Counted from the first letter of the stretch, positions 16,687 through 28,167 are shown. The stretch: DNA of 49,256 bases from Rugamonas rubra (GCF_900114705.1 NZ_FOTW01000014.1:156267-205522), one strand, 5' to 3'. Notes: generated by a model from the letters alone, not told the origin. Translations and numbers: made by a program.

Positions 16687-18078
16687 ATGAGCAACTTAAA
16701 GATTTACAACACGCTGGCGCGTGACAAGCAGGTTTTCGTACCGATCGAAGAGGGCAAGGTCCGCATGTATGTGTGCGGCATGACCATCTACGACTATTGC
16801 CATATCGGCCACGCCCGCATGATGATGGCCTTCGACGTGGTCTACCGCTGGCTGCAGGCCTCCGGCTACGACGTCACCTATGTGCGCAACATCACCGACA
16901 TCGACGACAAGATCATCAAGCGCGCGGTGGAGAACGGCGAGTCCATCTCGCAGCTGACCGCCCGCTTCACGCAGTACATGGACGAGGACACCGGCGCGCT
17001 GGGCATCCTGGCGCCCACCCACGTGCCGCGCGCCACCGAATACGTGCCGCAGATGCTGGCGCTGATCGACACCCTGGAGCAGCGCGAGCTGGCCTACCAG
17101 GGCAGCGACGGCGACGTCAACTACGCCGTGCGCAACTTCGCCAACTACGGCCGCCTGTCCGGCAAGTCGCTCGACGACCTGCGCGCCGGCGAGCGCGTCG
17201 ACGTCAACACCGGCAAGCGCGACCCGCTCGACTTCGTGCTGTGGAAGTCGTCCAAGGAGTCCGAGCCGGAAGAGGTCAAGTGGGACTCCAAGTGGGGCAA
17301 GGGCCGCCCGGGCTGGCACATCGAGTGCTCGGCGATGGCCTGCGCGCTGCTCGGCGAGCAGTTCGACATCCACGGCGGCGGCGCCGACCTGCAGTTCCCG
17401 CACCACGAGAACGAGATCGCCCAGTCCGAGGGCGCCTTCGGCCACAGCATGGTCAACTACTGGCTGCACAACGGCTTCGTGCGGGTCGACAACGAGAAGA
17501 TGTCCAAGTCCCTGGGCAACTTCTTCACCATCCGCGACGTGCTCAAGAAATACGACGCCGAGGTGGTGCGCTTTTTCATTCTGCGCGCCCACTACCGCAG
17601 CCCGCTGAACTACTCCGACGCCCACCTCGACGACGCCCGCGTCGCCCTGACCCGCCTGTACACGGCGCTCGACGGCGTCGAGGGCGACGGCCTGCCGCTC
17701 GACTGGAACGAGGCGCACGCCGTGCGCTTCGCCGAGGCGATGAACGACGACTTCAACACCCCGGTGGCGTTGGCCGCGCTGTTCGACCTGGTCAGCGAGC
17801 TCAATAAATCGAAGTCGCCGGCCGTGGCGCGCCAGCTGAAGGGCCTGGCCGGCGTGATCGGCCTGCTGGCCCGCACGCCGCAGCAGTTCCGCCAGGCCGC
17901 CGTCGGCGATGCCGACAGCAGCGCCGACGGCGCCATCGTCGAGGCCATCGCGCGCCGCGCGGCGGCCAAGCAGGCGCGCGACTTCGCCCAGTCCGACGCC
18001 ATCCGCGCCGAGCTGCTGGCGGCCGGCATCATCCTCGAAGACAAACCCGACGGCAGCACCAACTGGCGCCGCGCATGA
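16687..18078 (+). CDS. cysS: Cysteinyl-tRNA synthetase
   Basis: 463 residues, class I synthetase charging tRNA-Cys. Seen: zinc-binding CGMTIYD, the HIGH signature as HIGHARM (about 36-42), [13 protein letters not shown] and the KMSKS loop ([12 protein letters not shown]). The start [10 protein letters not shown] at 16687 fits the family; the frame is open 60 bases further up but those codons look non-coding. The stop overlaps the next ATG by 4 bases. Confidence 0.97.
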   Translation: MSNLKIYNTLARDKQVFVPIEEGKVRMYVCGMTIYDYCHIGHARMMMAFDVVYRWLQASGYDVTYVRNITDIDDKIIKRAVENGESISQLTARFTQYMDEDTGALGILAPTHVPRATEYVPQMLALIDTLEQRELAYQGSDGDVNYAVRNFANYGRLSGKSLDDLRAGERVDVNTGKRDPLDFVLWKSSKESEPEEVKWDSKWGKGRPGWHIECSAMACALLGEQFDIHGGGADLQFPHHENEIAQSEGAFGHSMVNYWLHNGFVRVDNEKMSKSLGNFFTIRDVLKKYDAEVVRFFILRAHYRSPLNYSDAHLDDARVALTRLYTALDGVEGDGLPLDWNEAHAVRFAEAMNDDFNTPVALAALFDLVSELNKSKSPAVARQLKGLAGVIGLLARTPQQFRQAAVGDADSSADGAIVEAIARRAAAKQARDFAQSDAIRAELLAAGIILEDKPDGSTNWRRA

Positions 18079-18740
18079 TGGCCCTCTCCAAGGTAAGCGA
18101 CGGCGCCGCCGTCCCGCTGGTGGTGGCCGTGCCACCCTACTGGGAACAGGCCAAGATCGAGCTCATGAAGCGGGACCGCATCATGAAGAAGCTGATCCCG
18201 CAATTTGGCGACCTGCATTTGGTCGGCCACGGCGACCCGTTTACTACCTTGGCGCGTTCCATCGTCGGCCAGCAGGTGACCACCAAGGCGGCCGACGCCG
18301 CCTGGCACAAGCTGCTGCTGGCCTGTCCGAAATGCACGCCGGCGCAGGTGCTCAAGGCCGGCGTCGAGCAGCTCTCGGCCTGCGGCCTGTCCAAGCGCAA
18401 GACCGAATACATCATCGACTTGGCCGAGCATTTCAAGGCCAAGCGGGTGCACGCCAACCAGTGGGACCAGATGGACGACGAAGCCGTCATCGCCGAACTG
18501 GTGCAAATCCGTGGCATCGGACGCTGGACAGCGGAGATGTTTTTGATATTTAATCTGCTCCGGCCGAACGTGCTGCCGCTCGACGACCCCGGCCTGATCC
18601 AGGGCATCAGCGTCAATTACTTCTCCGGCGAGCCGGTTTCGCGCAGTGATGCGCGCGAAGTCTCCGCCAACTGGGAACCCTGGCGCACCGTCGCCACCTG
18701 GTACTTATGGCGGAGTCTGGATCCGCTTCCGGTAGAATAA
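18075..18740 (+). CDS. DNA-3-methyladenine glycosylase II (HhH-GPD, AlkA-like)
   Basis: 221 residues. The protein removes alkylated bases from DNA to begin base-excision repair. The helix-hairpin-helix [18 protein letters not shown] is followed by the catalytic-aspartate segment [23 protein letters not shown] is the family wedge region. Its ATG overlaps the cysS stop (ATGA), so translation is coupled; an in-frame ATG at 18078 is also possible. It has no FeS cluster cysteines, so it is AlkA-like rather than Nth-like. Confidence 0.9.
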   Translation: MMALSKVSDGAAVPLVVAVPPYWEQAKIELMKRDRIMKKLIPQFGDLHLVGHGDPFTTLARSIVGQQVTTKAADAAWHKLLLACPKCTPAQVLKAGVEQLSACGLSKRKTEYIIDLAEHFKAKRVHANQWDQMDDEAVIAELVQIRGIGRWTAEMFLIFNLLRPNVLPLDDPGLIQGISVNYFSGEPVSRSDAREVSANWEPWRTVATWYLWRSLDPLPVE

Positions 18741-18752
18741 CGCAATATTAAT

Positions 18753-18796
18753 CGCCGCCCCGCGTCGCACCGTCCCTAGGGCGGGGCGGGGACGGC
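18753..18796 (+). promoter_or_regulatory. Alternative hairpins in the accA leader
   Basis: CCGCCCCGC (18755-18763) can pair with GCGGGGCGG (18781-18789), or CCGTCCC (18770-18776) with GGGACGG (18789-18795). The 3' arms share a base and lie head to tail, 30 bases before the accA start. A structured leader is seen; a regulatory role is inference. Confidence 0.35.
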
Positions 18797-18818
18797 TGAG
18801 AACAAACACGGAGGTACA

Positions 18819-19793
18819 ATGACTAAAACGACTTTCCTCAATTTTGAGCAACCGATCGCGGAACTCGATTCCAAGATCGAAGAGCTGCGTTTCGTGCAAG
18901 ACGATTCGGCCGTCGACATCTCCGAGGAGATCGACCGCCTGGCCAAGAAGAGCCAGCAACTGACCAAAGACATCTACGCCAAGCTGACGCCGTGGCAGGT
19001 CGCGCAGATCGCGCGCCACCCGCAGCGGCCGTACACGATGGACTACGTCAACGAGATCTTCACCGACTTCCACGAGCTGCACGGCGACCGTAGCTACGCC
19101 GACGACCTGTCGGTGGTGGGCGGTCTGGCCCGTTTCAACGGCCAGGCCTGCATGGTCATCGGCCACCAGAAGGGCCGCGACACCAAGGAGCGCGCGCTGC
19201 GCAACTTCGGCATGCCGAAGCCGGAGGGCTACCGCAAGGCGATGCGCCTGATGAAGCTGGCCGAAAAATTCGGCATCCCGGTGTTCACCTTCGTCGACAC
19301 GCCCGGCGCCTTCCCCGGCATCGACGCCGAGGAGCGTGGCCAGTCCGAGGCCATCGGCCACAACCTGTACGTGATGGCCGAACTGAAGGTGCCGCTGATC
19401 GCCACCATCATCGGCGAGGGCGGCTCCGGCGGCGCGCTGGCGATCGCCGTGGGCGACGCCGTGCTGATGCTGCAATACTCGACCTATTCGGTGATCTCGC
19501 CCGAGGGCTGCGCCTCGATCCTGTGGAAGACTTCGGAGCGCGCCTCCGACGCCGCCGAGGCGCTGGGCCTGACGGCGCACCGCCTGAAGGCGATGGGCCT
19601 GATCGACAAGATCGTCAGCGAGCCGCTGGGCGGCGCCCACCGCGACCCGAAACAGATGGCCACGCTGCTCAAACGCGCGCTGGCCGACTCGTTGCGCCAG
19701 TTCCACGGCATGAAGACCAAGGACCTGCTGGAAGCGCGCCACGAGAAGCTGATGAGCTACGGCAAGTTCAAGGAAACCACGCCGCAGGAGTAA
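18819..19793 (+). CDS. accA: Acetyl-CoA carboxylase carboxyltransferase, alpha subunit
   Basis: 324 residues, the alpha half of the carboxyltransferase that makes malonyl-CoA for fatty acid synthesis together with AccD. Family landmarks: [43 protein letters not shown], and the oxyanion segment [16 protein letters not shown] strong GGAGGT lies 5 bases before the ATG. The length is standard. The cysS-glycosylase-accA-tilS order is usual in Burkholderiales. Confidence 0.97.
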   Translation: MTKTTFLNFEQPIAELDSKIEELRFVQDDSAVDISEEIDRLAKKSQQLTKDIYAKLTPWQVAQIARHPQRPYTMDYVNEIFTDFHELHGDRSYADDLSVVGGLARFNGQACMVIGHQKGRDTKERALRNFGMPKPEGYRKAMRLMKLAEKFGIPVFTFVDTPGAFPGIDAEERGQSEAIGHNLYVMAELKVPLIATIIGEGGSGGALAIAVGDAVLMLQYSTYSVISPEGCASILWKTSERASDAAEALGLTAHRLKAMGLIDKIVSEPLGGAHRDPKQMATLLKRALADSLRQFHGMKTKDLLEARHEKLMSYGKFKETTPQE

Positions 19794-19853
19794 TCCCGCG
19801 ACAAGAAGATCGAGGCGCCGGCGGCGCCGGCCAAAGCCCTGGACGTTGAAAAG

Positions 19854-19879
19854 AGGGTCAGACCCTAGGGTCTGACCCT
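19854..19879. repeat. AGGGTCAGACCCT palindrome, second REP-like copy
   Basis: AGGGTCAGACCCT is followed directly by AGGGTCTGACCCT, a perfect 26-base palindrome between accA and tilS. The core and the following GGTTT match the element at 3763-3790, while flanking bases differ. This points to a dispersed repeat family rather than chance. Confidence 0.8.
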
Positions 19880-19920
19880 GGTTTCGGCCCGGGACCCAGC
19901 CGGCACATCTGCGCCCACCA

Positions 19921-19971
19921 AAACCGGGAACCGACCGGGGCCATCCGCCTCGCTCCGTTCCCGGTTTTTTT
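19921..19971 (+). terminator. Intrinsic terminator or attenuator before tilS
   Basis: AAACCGGGAAC (19921-19931) pairs with GTTCCCGGTTT (19957-19967), followed by further T. The loop of about 25 bases is long. It ends accA transcription or attenuates tilS, whose start is 14 bases on. Confidence 0.75.
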
Positions 19972-19984
19972 ATCGGAGCAGCAA

Positions 19985-21379
19985 TTGAAGAAGCAACAAA
20001 TCCCCAGCCTGGCGTCCAACTTCGCCGAGGCGCTGGCGGCGGCCGGGCAGGGCGCCGGCGGCCGTCTGGCCATCGCCCTGAGCGGCGGCCTCGACTCCTC
20101 GGCCCTGCTGCACCTGGCGCAGGCCTACGCCGGCGCCAACGGCATCGAGCTGTACGCCTTCCACGTCCACCACGGCCTCAGTCCCAACGCCGACGCCTGG
20201 CTGGCCCACTGCGAGCAGGCCTGCGCCGCGCTGGGCGTACGCTTCGAGGCGCGCCGCGTCGTGCTGAACGAGCCGCGCAAGAGCGGCACCGAGGCGGCCG
20301 CCCGCAAGAGCCGCTACGCCGCGCTGGGCGCGCTGTGCGCGGCGCACGGCGTGACCCTGCTGCTGACCGCCCACCACCAGGACGACCAGGCCGAAACGGT
20401 GCTGCTGCAGCTGCTGCGCGGCTCCGGCCCGGCCGGCCTGTCCGGCATGGACGCCGCCAACGCCGCGCCCGAGCTGCTGGCCAATCCGGCGTTGGTGATG
20501 GCGCGTCCGCTGCTGTCCGCCTCGCGCAAGCAATTGGCCGAATATGTGGCGGCGCAGCACATCGCCCACATCGACGACGAGTCCAACCACGACCCGCGCT
20601 TCGCCCGCAACGCCCTGCGCCACCAGGTGATGCCGGCGCTGGCGGCGGCCTTCCCCGGTTTCCAGGAGCGCTTCGCGCGCAGCGCCCAGCACGCCCAGTC
20701 GGCCCAGCGCCTGCTCACCGAGCTGGCCGAACAGGACCTGGCCGCCTGCCTGGACGGCGACTGCCTCGACGTCGCCAAGCTGCGCGCCATGAGCAGCGAC
20801 CGCGCCTACAACCTGTTGCGCCACTGGTTCGCCACGCGCGGCCTGCGCATGCCCACCACCGCCTGGCTGGCCGAGATGCTGACCCAGCTGGTCGAGGCGC
20901 GCTACGACGCCCAATTGCTGGTCACCCACCCCGACTGCCACGTGCGGCGCCACCGCGACCGCCTCTACTTGACGCCCAAGCTGGCCGAGCTGGAGGGCAC
21001 CCGCGTCGACGAGTCCGACATCAAGGACGGCCAGGCCTTCCGCTGGAACGGCGAGGCCGAGCTGGCCTTCCCGGCCTACGGCGGGGTGTTGTATTTTGAT
21101 CCGGCCGAGGAGGGGCTGGCGGCCGACTGGCTGCGCGGCCAGGAGCTGGTGATCGACTTCCGCCAGGGCGGCGAACGGCTCAAGCTGGCACAGAACCGCT
21201 CGACCCGTGGACTGAAATACCACTATCAAGCTTGCAATATTCCTGCGTGGGAAAGAACCCGTCTCCCCGTGGTGTGGGCCCGCAAACAACTGCTGTTCGC
21301 CGCCGGCGTTGGCATGGATTGCCACCACCTGGTGAGCGAGGGCGAAACGCGATACCGCCTGCGCTGGCAGGCTGTCTAG
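19985..21379 (+). CDS. tilS: tRNA(Ile)-lysidine synthase
   Basis: 464 residues. It attaches lysine to C34 of tRNA-Ile(CAU) using ATP so that AUA is read as isoleucine. The PP-loop LSGGLDSSALLHL is near residue 33, with FHVHHGLS and LLTAHHQDDQAETVLLQLLRG after it; a C-terminal TilS domain includes RQGGERLKLAQNRSTRGLKY. The start is TTG with GGAG 8 bases upstream; no better ATG exists in frame. Confidence 0.95.
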   Translation: MKKQQIPSLASNFAEALAAAGQGAGGRLAIALSGGLDSSALLHLAQAYAGANGIELYAFHVHHGLSPNADAWLAHCEQACAALGVRFEARRVVLNEPRKSGTEAAARKSRYAALGALCAAHGVTLLLTAHHQDDQAETVLLQLLRGSGPAGLSGMDAANAAPELLANPALVMARPLLSASRKQLAEYVAAQHIAHIDDESNHDPRFARNALRHQVMPALAAAFPGFQERFARSAQHAQSAQRLLTELAEQDLAACLDGDCLDVAKLRAMSSDRAYNLLRHWFATRGLRMPTTAWLAEMLTQLVEARYDAQLLVTHPDCHVRRHRDRLYLTPKLAELEGTRVDESDIKDGQAFRWNGEAELAFPAYGGVLYFDPAEEGLAADWLRGQELVIDFRQGGERLKLAQNRSTRGLKYHYQACNIPAWERTRLPVVWARKQLLFAAGVGMDCHHLVSEGETRYRLRWQAV

Positions 21380-21520
21380 ACAATTCCATTCCGCACAAAT
21401 CGGGTATGAGCATATGCCGAGACTGTATGAGTTTATGACTTTTTTGACTTGTTATTATGCAGTGCAGCATGTAGAGTTAAGGGTTCCTTTTACACCTAAT
21501 TGAGCGGAATACTCACTGTT

Positions 21521-22768
21521 ATGGCTTTAATCGTGCATAAATACGGCGGTACGTCGATGGGTTCGACGGATCGCATCAAGAACGTTGCGCAGCGTGTCGC
21601 CAAGTGGCATGACGCGGGACATCAAATTGTCGTGGTGCCGTCGGCCATGTCGGGCGAGACCAACCGCCTGATCGGTCTGGCCAAGCAGATCCAGGAACAC
21701 CCGGACCCGCGCGAGCTCGACATGATCGCCTCGACCGGCGAGCAGGTCTCGGTCGGCCTGCTGTCGATGGCCCTGCTGGCGATCGGCAAACAAGCGGTGT
21801 CCTACGCCGGCTGGCAAGTCGCGATTAAAACCGATTCCGCCTTCACCAAGGCGCGCATCCAGTCGATCGACGACGAGAAGGTGCGGCGCGACCTCGACGC
21901 CGGCAAGATCGTCATCATCACCGGCTTCCAGGGCGTCGACGAGAACGGCAACATCTCGACCCTGGGCCGGGGCGGTTCCGACACCTCCGCCGTGGCGATC
22001 GCCGCCGCGATGAAGGCCGCCGAATGCCTGATCTTCACCGACGTCGACGGCGTCTACACCACCGACCCGCGCGTGGTCTCCGAGGCGCGCCGCCTGAAGG
22101 CCATCACCTTCGAGGAGATGCTGGAGCTGGCCTCGCTGGGCTCGAAAGTGCTGCAAACCCGCTCGGTGGAATTCGCCGGCAACTACCGCGTGCCGACCCG
22201 CGTCCTGTCGTCGCTGACCGACCCGATGCTCGATCTGGAGATCGAAGCCAACTCGGGCACCCTGATTTCGTTTGAGGAAGATAAACACATGGAACAAGCA
22301 GTCATCTCCGGTATCGCGTTCAACCGCGACGAGGCCAAAATCACCGTACTGGGCGTGCCAGACCGTCCGGGCGTGGCCTACCACATCCTCGGCCCGGTGG
22401 CCGAGGCCAACATCGAAGTCGACATGATCATCCAGAACCAGTCGGTCGACGGCAAGACCGACTTCACCTTCACCGTGTCGCGCAACGACTACGCGCAGGC
22501 GATGGACGTGTTGAACGGCACCAAGGCCGAACTGGGCGCCGCCAGCATCACCGGCGACGCCAAGGTATCGAAGCTGTCGGTGGTCGGCGTGGGCATGCGC
22601 AGCCACGTCGGCGTCGCCTCGCAGATGTTCCGCACCCTGTCGGAAGAGGGCATCAACATCATGATGATCTCGACCTCGGAAATCAAAATTTCCGTGCTGA
22701 TCGACGAGAAATACATGGAGTTGGCCGTGCGCGCGCTGCACAAGGCTTTCGAGCTGGAAAAAGCGTAA
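21521..22768 (+). CDS. lysC: Aspartate kinase
   Basis: 415 residues. It phosphorylates aspartate as the first step to lysine, threonine, methionine and diaminopimelate. The kinase domain starts [14 protein letters not shown] and has [24 protein letters not shown]; two ACT domains follow (about 265-415) with [20 protein letters not shown] and [13 protein letters not shown], the lysine/threonine feedback site. The ATG at 21521 fits the family; an upstream in-frame start at 21500 is unlikely. An internal start near 22290 (MEQAVISG) could give a separate beta subunit as in some bacteria, which is inference. Confidence 0.96.
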   Translation: MALIVHKYGGTSMGSTDRIKNVAQRVAKWHDAGHQIVVVPSAMSGETNRLIGLAKQIQEHPDPRELDMIASTGEQVSVGLLSMALLAIGKQAVSYAGWQVAIKTDSAFTKARIQSIDDEKVRRDLDAGKIVIITGFQGVDENGNISTLGRGGSDTSAVAIAAAMKAAECLIFTDVDGVYTTDPRVVSEARRLKAITFEEMLELASLGSKVLQTRSVEFAGNYRVPTRVLSSLTDPMLDLEIEANSGTLISFEEDKHMEQAVISGIAFNRDEAKITVLGVPDRPGVAYHILGPVAEANIEVDMIIQNQSVDGKTDFTFTVSRNDYAQAMDVLNGTKAELGAASITGDAKVSKLSVVGVGMRSHVGVASQMFRTLSEEGINIMMISTSEIKISVLIDEKYMELAVRALHKAFELEKA

Positions 22769-22807
22769 AGAAGAGCGTAAAAAGTTTCAAAAAAGCCGTC
22801 CGGTTCC

Positions 22808-22836
22808 TTGACCAATCCGCATCCGGTCTATACTAT
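22808..22836 (+). promoter_or_regulatory. Promoter of tRNA-Ser copy A
   Basis: -35 TTGACC (22808-22813), 17-base spacer, -10 TACTAT (22831-22836). The same layout occurs before copy B (27577-27605), with most of the spacer kept, which supports function. Confidence 0.8.
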
Positions 22837-22893
22837 GACGGTCGTCTGCTGCAGCGATTTATTGCAAGGTAGACATAGTTGAGTGATCAGCTA

Positions 22894-22986
22894 GGAGACG
22901 TGGCCGAGTGGCCGAAGGCACATCCCTGCTAAGGATGCATACGGCTTATACCTGTATCGTGGGTTCGAATCCCACCGTCTCCGCCA
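22894..22986 (+). tRNA. tRNA-Ser (anticodon GCU), copy A
   Basis: Acceptor GGAGACG/CGTCTCC, anticodon stem CATCC/GGATG with loop CTGCTAA (anticodon GCU), a long variable arm, T arm GTGGG-TTCGAAT-CCCAC, encoded CCA at 22984-22986. It reads AGC/AGU codons. Identical to the copy at 27663-27755. Confidence 0.98.
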
Positions 22987-22995
22987 GTATTTCTA

Positions 22996-23022
22996 AAAAC
23001 CCGCTTCGGCGGGTTTTTTCAT
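22996..23022 (+). terminator. Terminator of tRNA-Ser copy A and group II intron target
   Basis: AAAACCCGC-TTCG-GCGGGTTTTTT: a short GC stem closed by a TTCG tetraloop, then six T and CAT. The intron begins directly after CAT, at 23023. Confidence 0.92.
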
Positions 23023-23404
23023 GTGCGCCCAGCATGGGCGCACTCTTGTGGGTGAAAGTCCCGCCGCGAGCTGACCACAGCGAGCGAAGTGAAGCGCAAC
23101 TGCGGAAGGGCGACCGACCGTGGAGAGGAAGCGTGGAGCGAAACTGCGAGCCGATGTACAAGAACCGGATAGAAGGCGCTGCCGAGCAGGGCGAGCGGGC
23201 ATGAAACCGCGAAGCTCTTGTGGTCAAAGCGAAGCGGCGTAAATCCGGCGGTTGTGCGGTGAAGGAGTGCGTTCTTACCTGGGGAGATCTCGCCTCATGC
23301 CTGAAAGGGCGACGGGGCAGCTCGGAGCGAGAAGTCAGCAGAGGCCGTAGTAGCCGCATTCCGGGCGAAGGGCCGAACGAGAAGGAGCGTCAAACGCCTT
23401 GTCG

Positions 23405-24766
23405 ATGAGTCATGTATTGCATCAGATGCCCGCGCCAGCGGGGCGGGTCGCGGTAGGGCGGGGTGAAGCCTCGTCCCAAGCATCCAGCGATGAAACACGA
23501 TTCCCGCGACAAACAGCGAGGGGCGCAGGGCAAGACTTGCTGACGCAAGCACTTGCGAGAGAGAACATGCAACGCGCGTGGAAACGCGTGAAAGCAAACA
23601 AAGGTGCGGCAGGCGTGGACGGCATGGACATCGCCGAAACTGGCCGCTATCTGGTGACAGCGTTACCGAACATCAGACACCAATTGATGGCAGGCACGTA
23701 TCGGCCCAGTCCGGTGCGTCGCGTCGGCATCCCCAAGCCAGACGGCAGCGAACGCGAGTTGGGCATCCCCACCGTGACCGACCGCTTGATTCAACAGGCG
23801 CTGTTGCAAGTGCTGCAACCGCTGATCGATCCTACCTTTAGTGAGCACAGCCATGGGTTTCGGCCCGGTCGCCGTGCACGAGACGCCGTCCTGGCAGCAC
23901 ATCAACATGTACAGGACGGTTACCGCGTAGTGGTGGATGTCGATCTGTCCAAGTTCTTTGATCGAATCAACCATGACATCTTGATCGACCGCCTGCAGAG
24001 ACGCGTGAACGACGCCGGAGTTATCCGACTGGTGCGCGCCTACCTGAATGCGGGAATCATGGACAGCGGTGTGGTCAGCGAGCGTCTGGAAGGGACGCCG
24101 CAGGGCGGACCGCTATCGCCGCTCTTGGCCAATGTGCTTCTAGACGAGGTGGACCGCGAGCTTGAGCGACGGGGTCATCGTTTCGTCCGCTACGCTGACG
24201 ACTGCAATGTATATGTGCGCAGTCAGAAGGCTGGTGAACGCGTGATGGCCCAGCTCAGGCGCCTATACGACAAATTGCACCTGAAGATCAACGAATCGAA
24301 AAGTGCAGTGGCGAGCGCATTCGGCCGCAAGTTTCTGGGATACGCCATATGGGCTGATCCGAAAGGAGAGGTCAGGCGCGTCGTGTCGGAAAAGGCGCTA
24401 GCGACGTTCAAGCAGCGGATCAGGCAGATTACCCGCCGATCTGGAGGACGCAGCATCGGTGAGGTGATAGAACGGCTACGCAGCTATGTGCTCGGGTGGA
24501 AAGCATATTTCCAATTGGCGCAAACCTTCCGCCGGTGGAGATCACTGGACGAATGGATGCGTCGTCGGATGCGTGTACTTCACCTAAAACACTGGCGACG
24601 CGGAACGACGATGTACCGGGAATTGCTGAAACTTGGAGCGAAACCCAACGTAGCGCGATCGGTGGCTGCACTCAGTCGTCGATGGTGGCACAACAGCATG
24701 AGCGCGCTGCATCACGTCCTATCGATTGCCTATTTCGACGCCCTTGGCATGCCTCGACTCACATAA
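23405..24766 (+). CDS. ltrA: Group II intron reverse transcriptase/maturase
   Basis: 453 residues. RT blocks: LARENMQRAWKRVKANKGAAGVDGM, the fingers/palm segment TVTDRLIQQALLQVLQPLIDP, VDVDLSKFFDRINHD, GTPQGGPLSPLLANVLLDEVD and the catalytic YADD (HRFVRYADDCNVYV). The maturase domain X follows (GRSIGEVIERLRSYVLGWKAYF). The protein ends IAYFDALGMPRLT with no HNH endonuclease, as in class C and related introns. It helps the intron RNA splice and copies it into DNA. ATG 23405 is used; a TTG two codons earlier is open too. Confidence 0.95.
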   Translation: MSHVLHQMPAPAGRVAVGRGEASSQASSDETRFPRQTARGAGQDLLTQALARENMQRAWKRVKANKGAAGVDGMDIAETGRYLVTALPNIRHQLMAGTYRPSPVRRVGIPKPDGSERELGIPTVTDRLIQQALLQVLQPLIDPTFSEHSHGFRPGRRARDAVLAAHQHVQDGYRVVVDVDLSKFFDRINHDILIDRLQRRVNDAGVIRLVRAYLNAGIMDSGVVSERLEGTPQGGPLSPLLANVLLDEVDRELERRGHRFVRYADDCNVYVRSQKAGERVMAQLRRLYDKLHLKINESKSAVASAFGRKFLGYAIWADPKGEVRRVVSEKALATFKQRIRQITRRSGGRSIGEVIERLRSYVLGWKAYFQLAQTFRRWRSLDEWMRRRMRVLHLKHWRRGTTMYRELLKLGAKPNVARSVAALSRRWWHNSMSALHHVLSIAYFDALGMPRLT

Positions 24767-24780
24767 CCTCAACTTCTCGA

Positions 24781-24853
24781 ACCGCCCGGTGCGGACCCGC
24801 ATGCCGGGTGGTGTGGCAGGGGAGCGGCCAGCTTGGCCGTCCCCTATGCCGAT
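24781..24853 (+). other. Group II intron domains V and VI
   Basis: Domain V: ACCGCCCGG (24781-24789) pairs with CCGGGTGGT (24804-24812), with an inner TGCG-GACC-CGCA hairpin; the CGC triad is in the 5' strand. Domain VI: GGCAGGGGA... pairs with TCCCCTATGCC, leaving A24846 as the likely branch point. Confidence 0.8.
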
Positions 24854-24864
24854 TTATGCCTTGC

Positions 24865-24971
24865 GGAGGCGAATGGTGCCCCTGCGGGCACCATGGGTGG
24901 GAGGCGAAGACAAGCGCGTGCACGCGCTTGGGCGGCCTGCGGCGTGTAGGCGAATCCCACCGTCTCCGCCA
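24865..24971 (+). ncRNA. tRNA-Ser-like structured element, copy A
   Basis: A segment that repeats the tRNA-Ser 3' end (GAATCCCACCGTCTCCGCCA) and has GGAGGCG at 24865-24871, able to pair with CGTCTCC (24961-24967) as an acceptor-like stem. Inside are a perfect 9-base hairpin ATGGTGCCC-CTGC-GGGCACCAT (24873-24894), a stem GTGGGA (24897-24902)/TCCCAC (24955-24960), and a hairpin CAAGCGCGTGCACGCGCTTG (24911-24930). It has no anticodon arm, so it is not a normal tRNA. It could be a stable RNA, a tRNA pseudogene, or a leftover attachment site. Confidence 0.5.
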
Positions 24972-24977
24972 GTATTT

Positions 24978-25006
24978 TAAAAACCCGCCTCGGCGGATTT
25001 TTTTCA
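24978..25006 (+). terminator. Terminator after tRNA-like element A
   Basis: AAAAACCCGCCTCGGCGGATTTTTTT: nearly the same terminator as after both tRNA-Ser genes, slightly altered (GGCGGA rather than GGCGGG). It also lies beyond the 3' end of the histidine kinase gene, which is read from the other strand. Confidence 0.75.
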
Positions 25007-25025
25007 TTCCTGCGCCGCTTTACCG

Positions 25026-27389
<2,364 letters not shown>

Positions 27390-27576
27390 GCCATTCCCTC
27401 TTGGGAAACCGGTGTTGCGATTGCTCGCGAGGGGAGCTAACCCTAGAAGGACGAATTTAGGCTTCGGTGGCGTACCTGTCAATGTTGTTGTATCGTGTGA
27501 TAGCCACTCGGCGGGGCGGATTCGAGCGGCCGCTTCGGTGCTTTTTCAATTTCCGCAGTGAATGCTGTCTGCTTTC

Positions 27577-27605
27577 TTGACCAATTCCCATCCGGCCTAT
27601 ATGAT
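27577..27605 (+). promoter_or_regulatory. Promoter of tRNA-Ser copy B
   Basis: -35 TTGACC (27577-27582), 17 bases, -10 TATGAT (27600-27605). It lies between the histidine kinase start and the tRNA. The rest of 27390-27662 shows no gene. Confidence 0.8.
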
Positions 27606-27662
27606 TGCGCTCGTCTGCTACCGTGCTGTTTGGCGAGGTGGACATAGTTGAGTGATCAGCTA

Positions 27663-27755
27663 GGAGACGTGGCCGAGTGGCCGAAGGCACATCCCTGCTA
27701 AGGATGCATACGGCTTATACCTGTATCGTGGGTTCGAATCCCACCGTCTCCGCCA
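27663..27755 (+). tRNA. tRNA-Ser (anticodon GCU), copy B
   Basis: Identical in all 93 bases to the copy at 22894-22986, including the CCA. The leader just before it (ACATAGTTGAGTGATCAGCT) is also identical. The two lie in direct orientation about 4.77 kb apart. Confidence 0.98.
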
Positions 27756-27763
27756 GTATTTCT

Positions 27764-27790
27764 AAAAACCCGCCTCGGCGGGTTTTTTCA
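27764..27790 (+). terminator. Terminator of tRNA-Ser copy B (intron-free site)
   Basis: AAAACCCGCCTCGGCGGGTTTTTTCAC. It matches the copy A terminator but runs straight into TTCTGCTTTGCGG without an intron, so it shows the ancestral insertion site. Confidence 0.9.
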
Positions 27791-27802
27791 CTTCTGCTTT
27801 GC

Positions 27803-27909
27803 GGAGACGAATGATGCCCCTGCGGGCATCATGGGTGGGAGACGAAGACAAGCGCGTGCACGCGCTTGGGCGGCCTGCGGCATGTAGGCGAATCCCACCG
27901 TCTCCGCCA
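27803..27909 (+). ncRNA. tRNA-Ser-like structured element, copy B
   Basis: Same plan as copy A. GGAGACG (27803-27809) pairs perfectly with CGTCTCC (27899-27905), the exact acceptor stem of tRNA-Ser. Hairpin ATGATGCCC-CTGC-GGGCATCAT (27811-27832) shows a compensated pair relative to copy A (A-T here, G-C there). GTGGGA (27835-27840) pairs with TCCCAC (27893-27898), enclosing hairpin CAAGCGCGTGCACGCGCTTG (27849-27868). It is followed by CCA and a terminator. Paired changes favour a conserved RNA fold; expression is unknown. Confidence 0.52.
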
Positions 27910-27919
27910 GTATTTCTAA

Positions 27920-27944
27920 AAACCCGCCTCGGCGGGTTTTTTCA
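27920..27944 (+). terminator. Terminator after tRNA-like element B
   Basis: AACCCGCCTCGGCGGGTTTTTT, identical in stem and loop to the copy B tRNA terminator, with the same following CACTTCTGCT. Confidence 0.88.
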
Positions 27945-28167
27945 CTTCTGCTGATTCAATGTCGCGCCACCGCCAAGCTGCCGGCTAGCCGCCGCGACAG
28001 CTTGCGCAGCGCGGCGGCGAAGCGATGGCAGGCGGCCGCCGATTAAAGATATATTTAATTTGAATCTTATTGCCGATAGGATTAAAATCATCCTGTCCAG
28101 GCAAGTGTGGCGGCCGCGTGAATGCCGGCCCTGCGCAGCTGCCTGAGTTTTTCGGAGCGGCAAGGCC

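Larger units (their letters stand above)
23023..24853 (+). mobile_element. Complete group II intron, probably bacterial class C
   Basis: 1831 bases. The 5' end GTGCGCCC fits the GUGYG consensus and the 3' end CCGAT the AY consensus. Domain I leads into a domain IV ORF for the reverse transcriptase. Domain V is at 24781-24812, and domain VI has a bulged A (24846), 8 bases from the end. The boundaries are supported by the empty equivalent site after the second tRNA-Ser, where TTTTTTCAC runs straight into TTCTGC. ATGAAA at 23201-23206 can pair with TTTCAT at 23017-23022 as EBS1-IBS1. Insertion just past a terminator stem and a CGC-type domain V are hallmarks of class C. All parts look intact, so splicing and mobility are possible. 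Confidence 0.93.

Noticed and set aside
16696..18135. 479-residue minus-strand frame opposite cysS
   Set aside because: Antisense shadow; cysS carries HIGH and KMSKS.
23405..24766. Reverse transcriptase as a retron, DGR or defence RT
   Set aside because: It lies in a complete group II intron with maturase domain X, domains V and VI, and correct boundaries; no template repeat, msr/msd or partner gene is seen.
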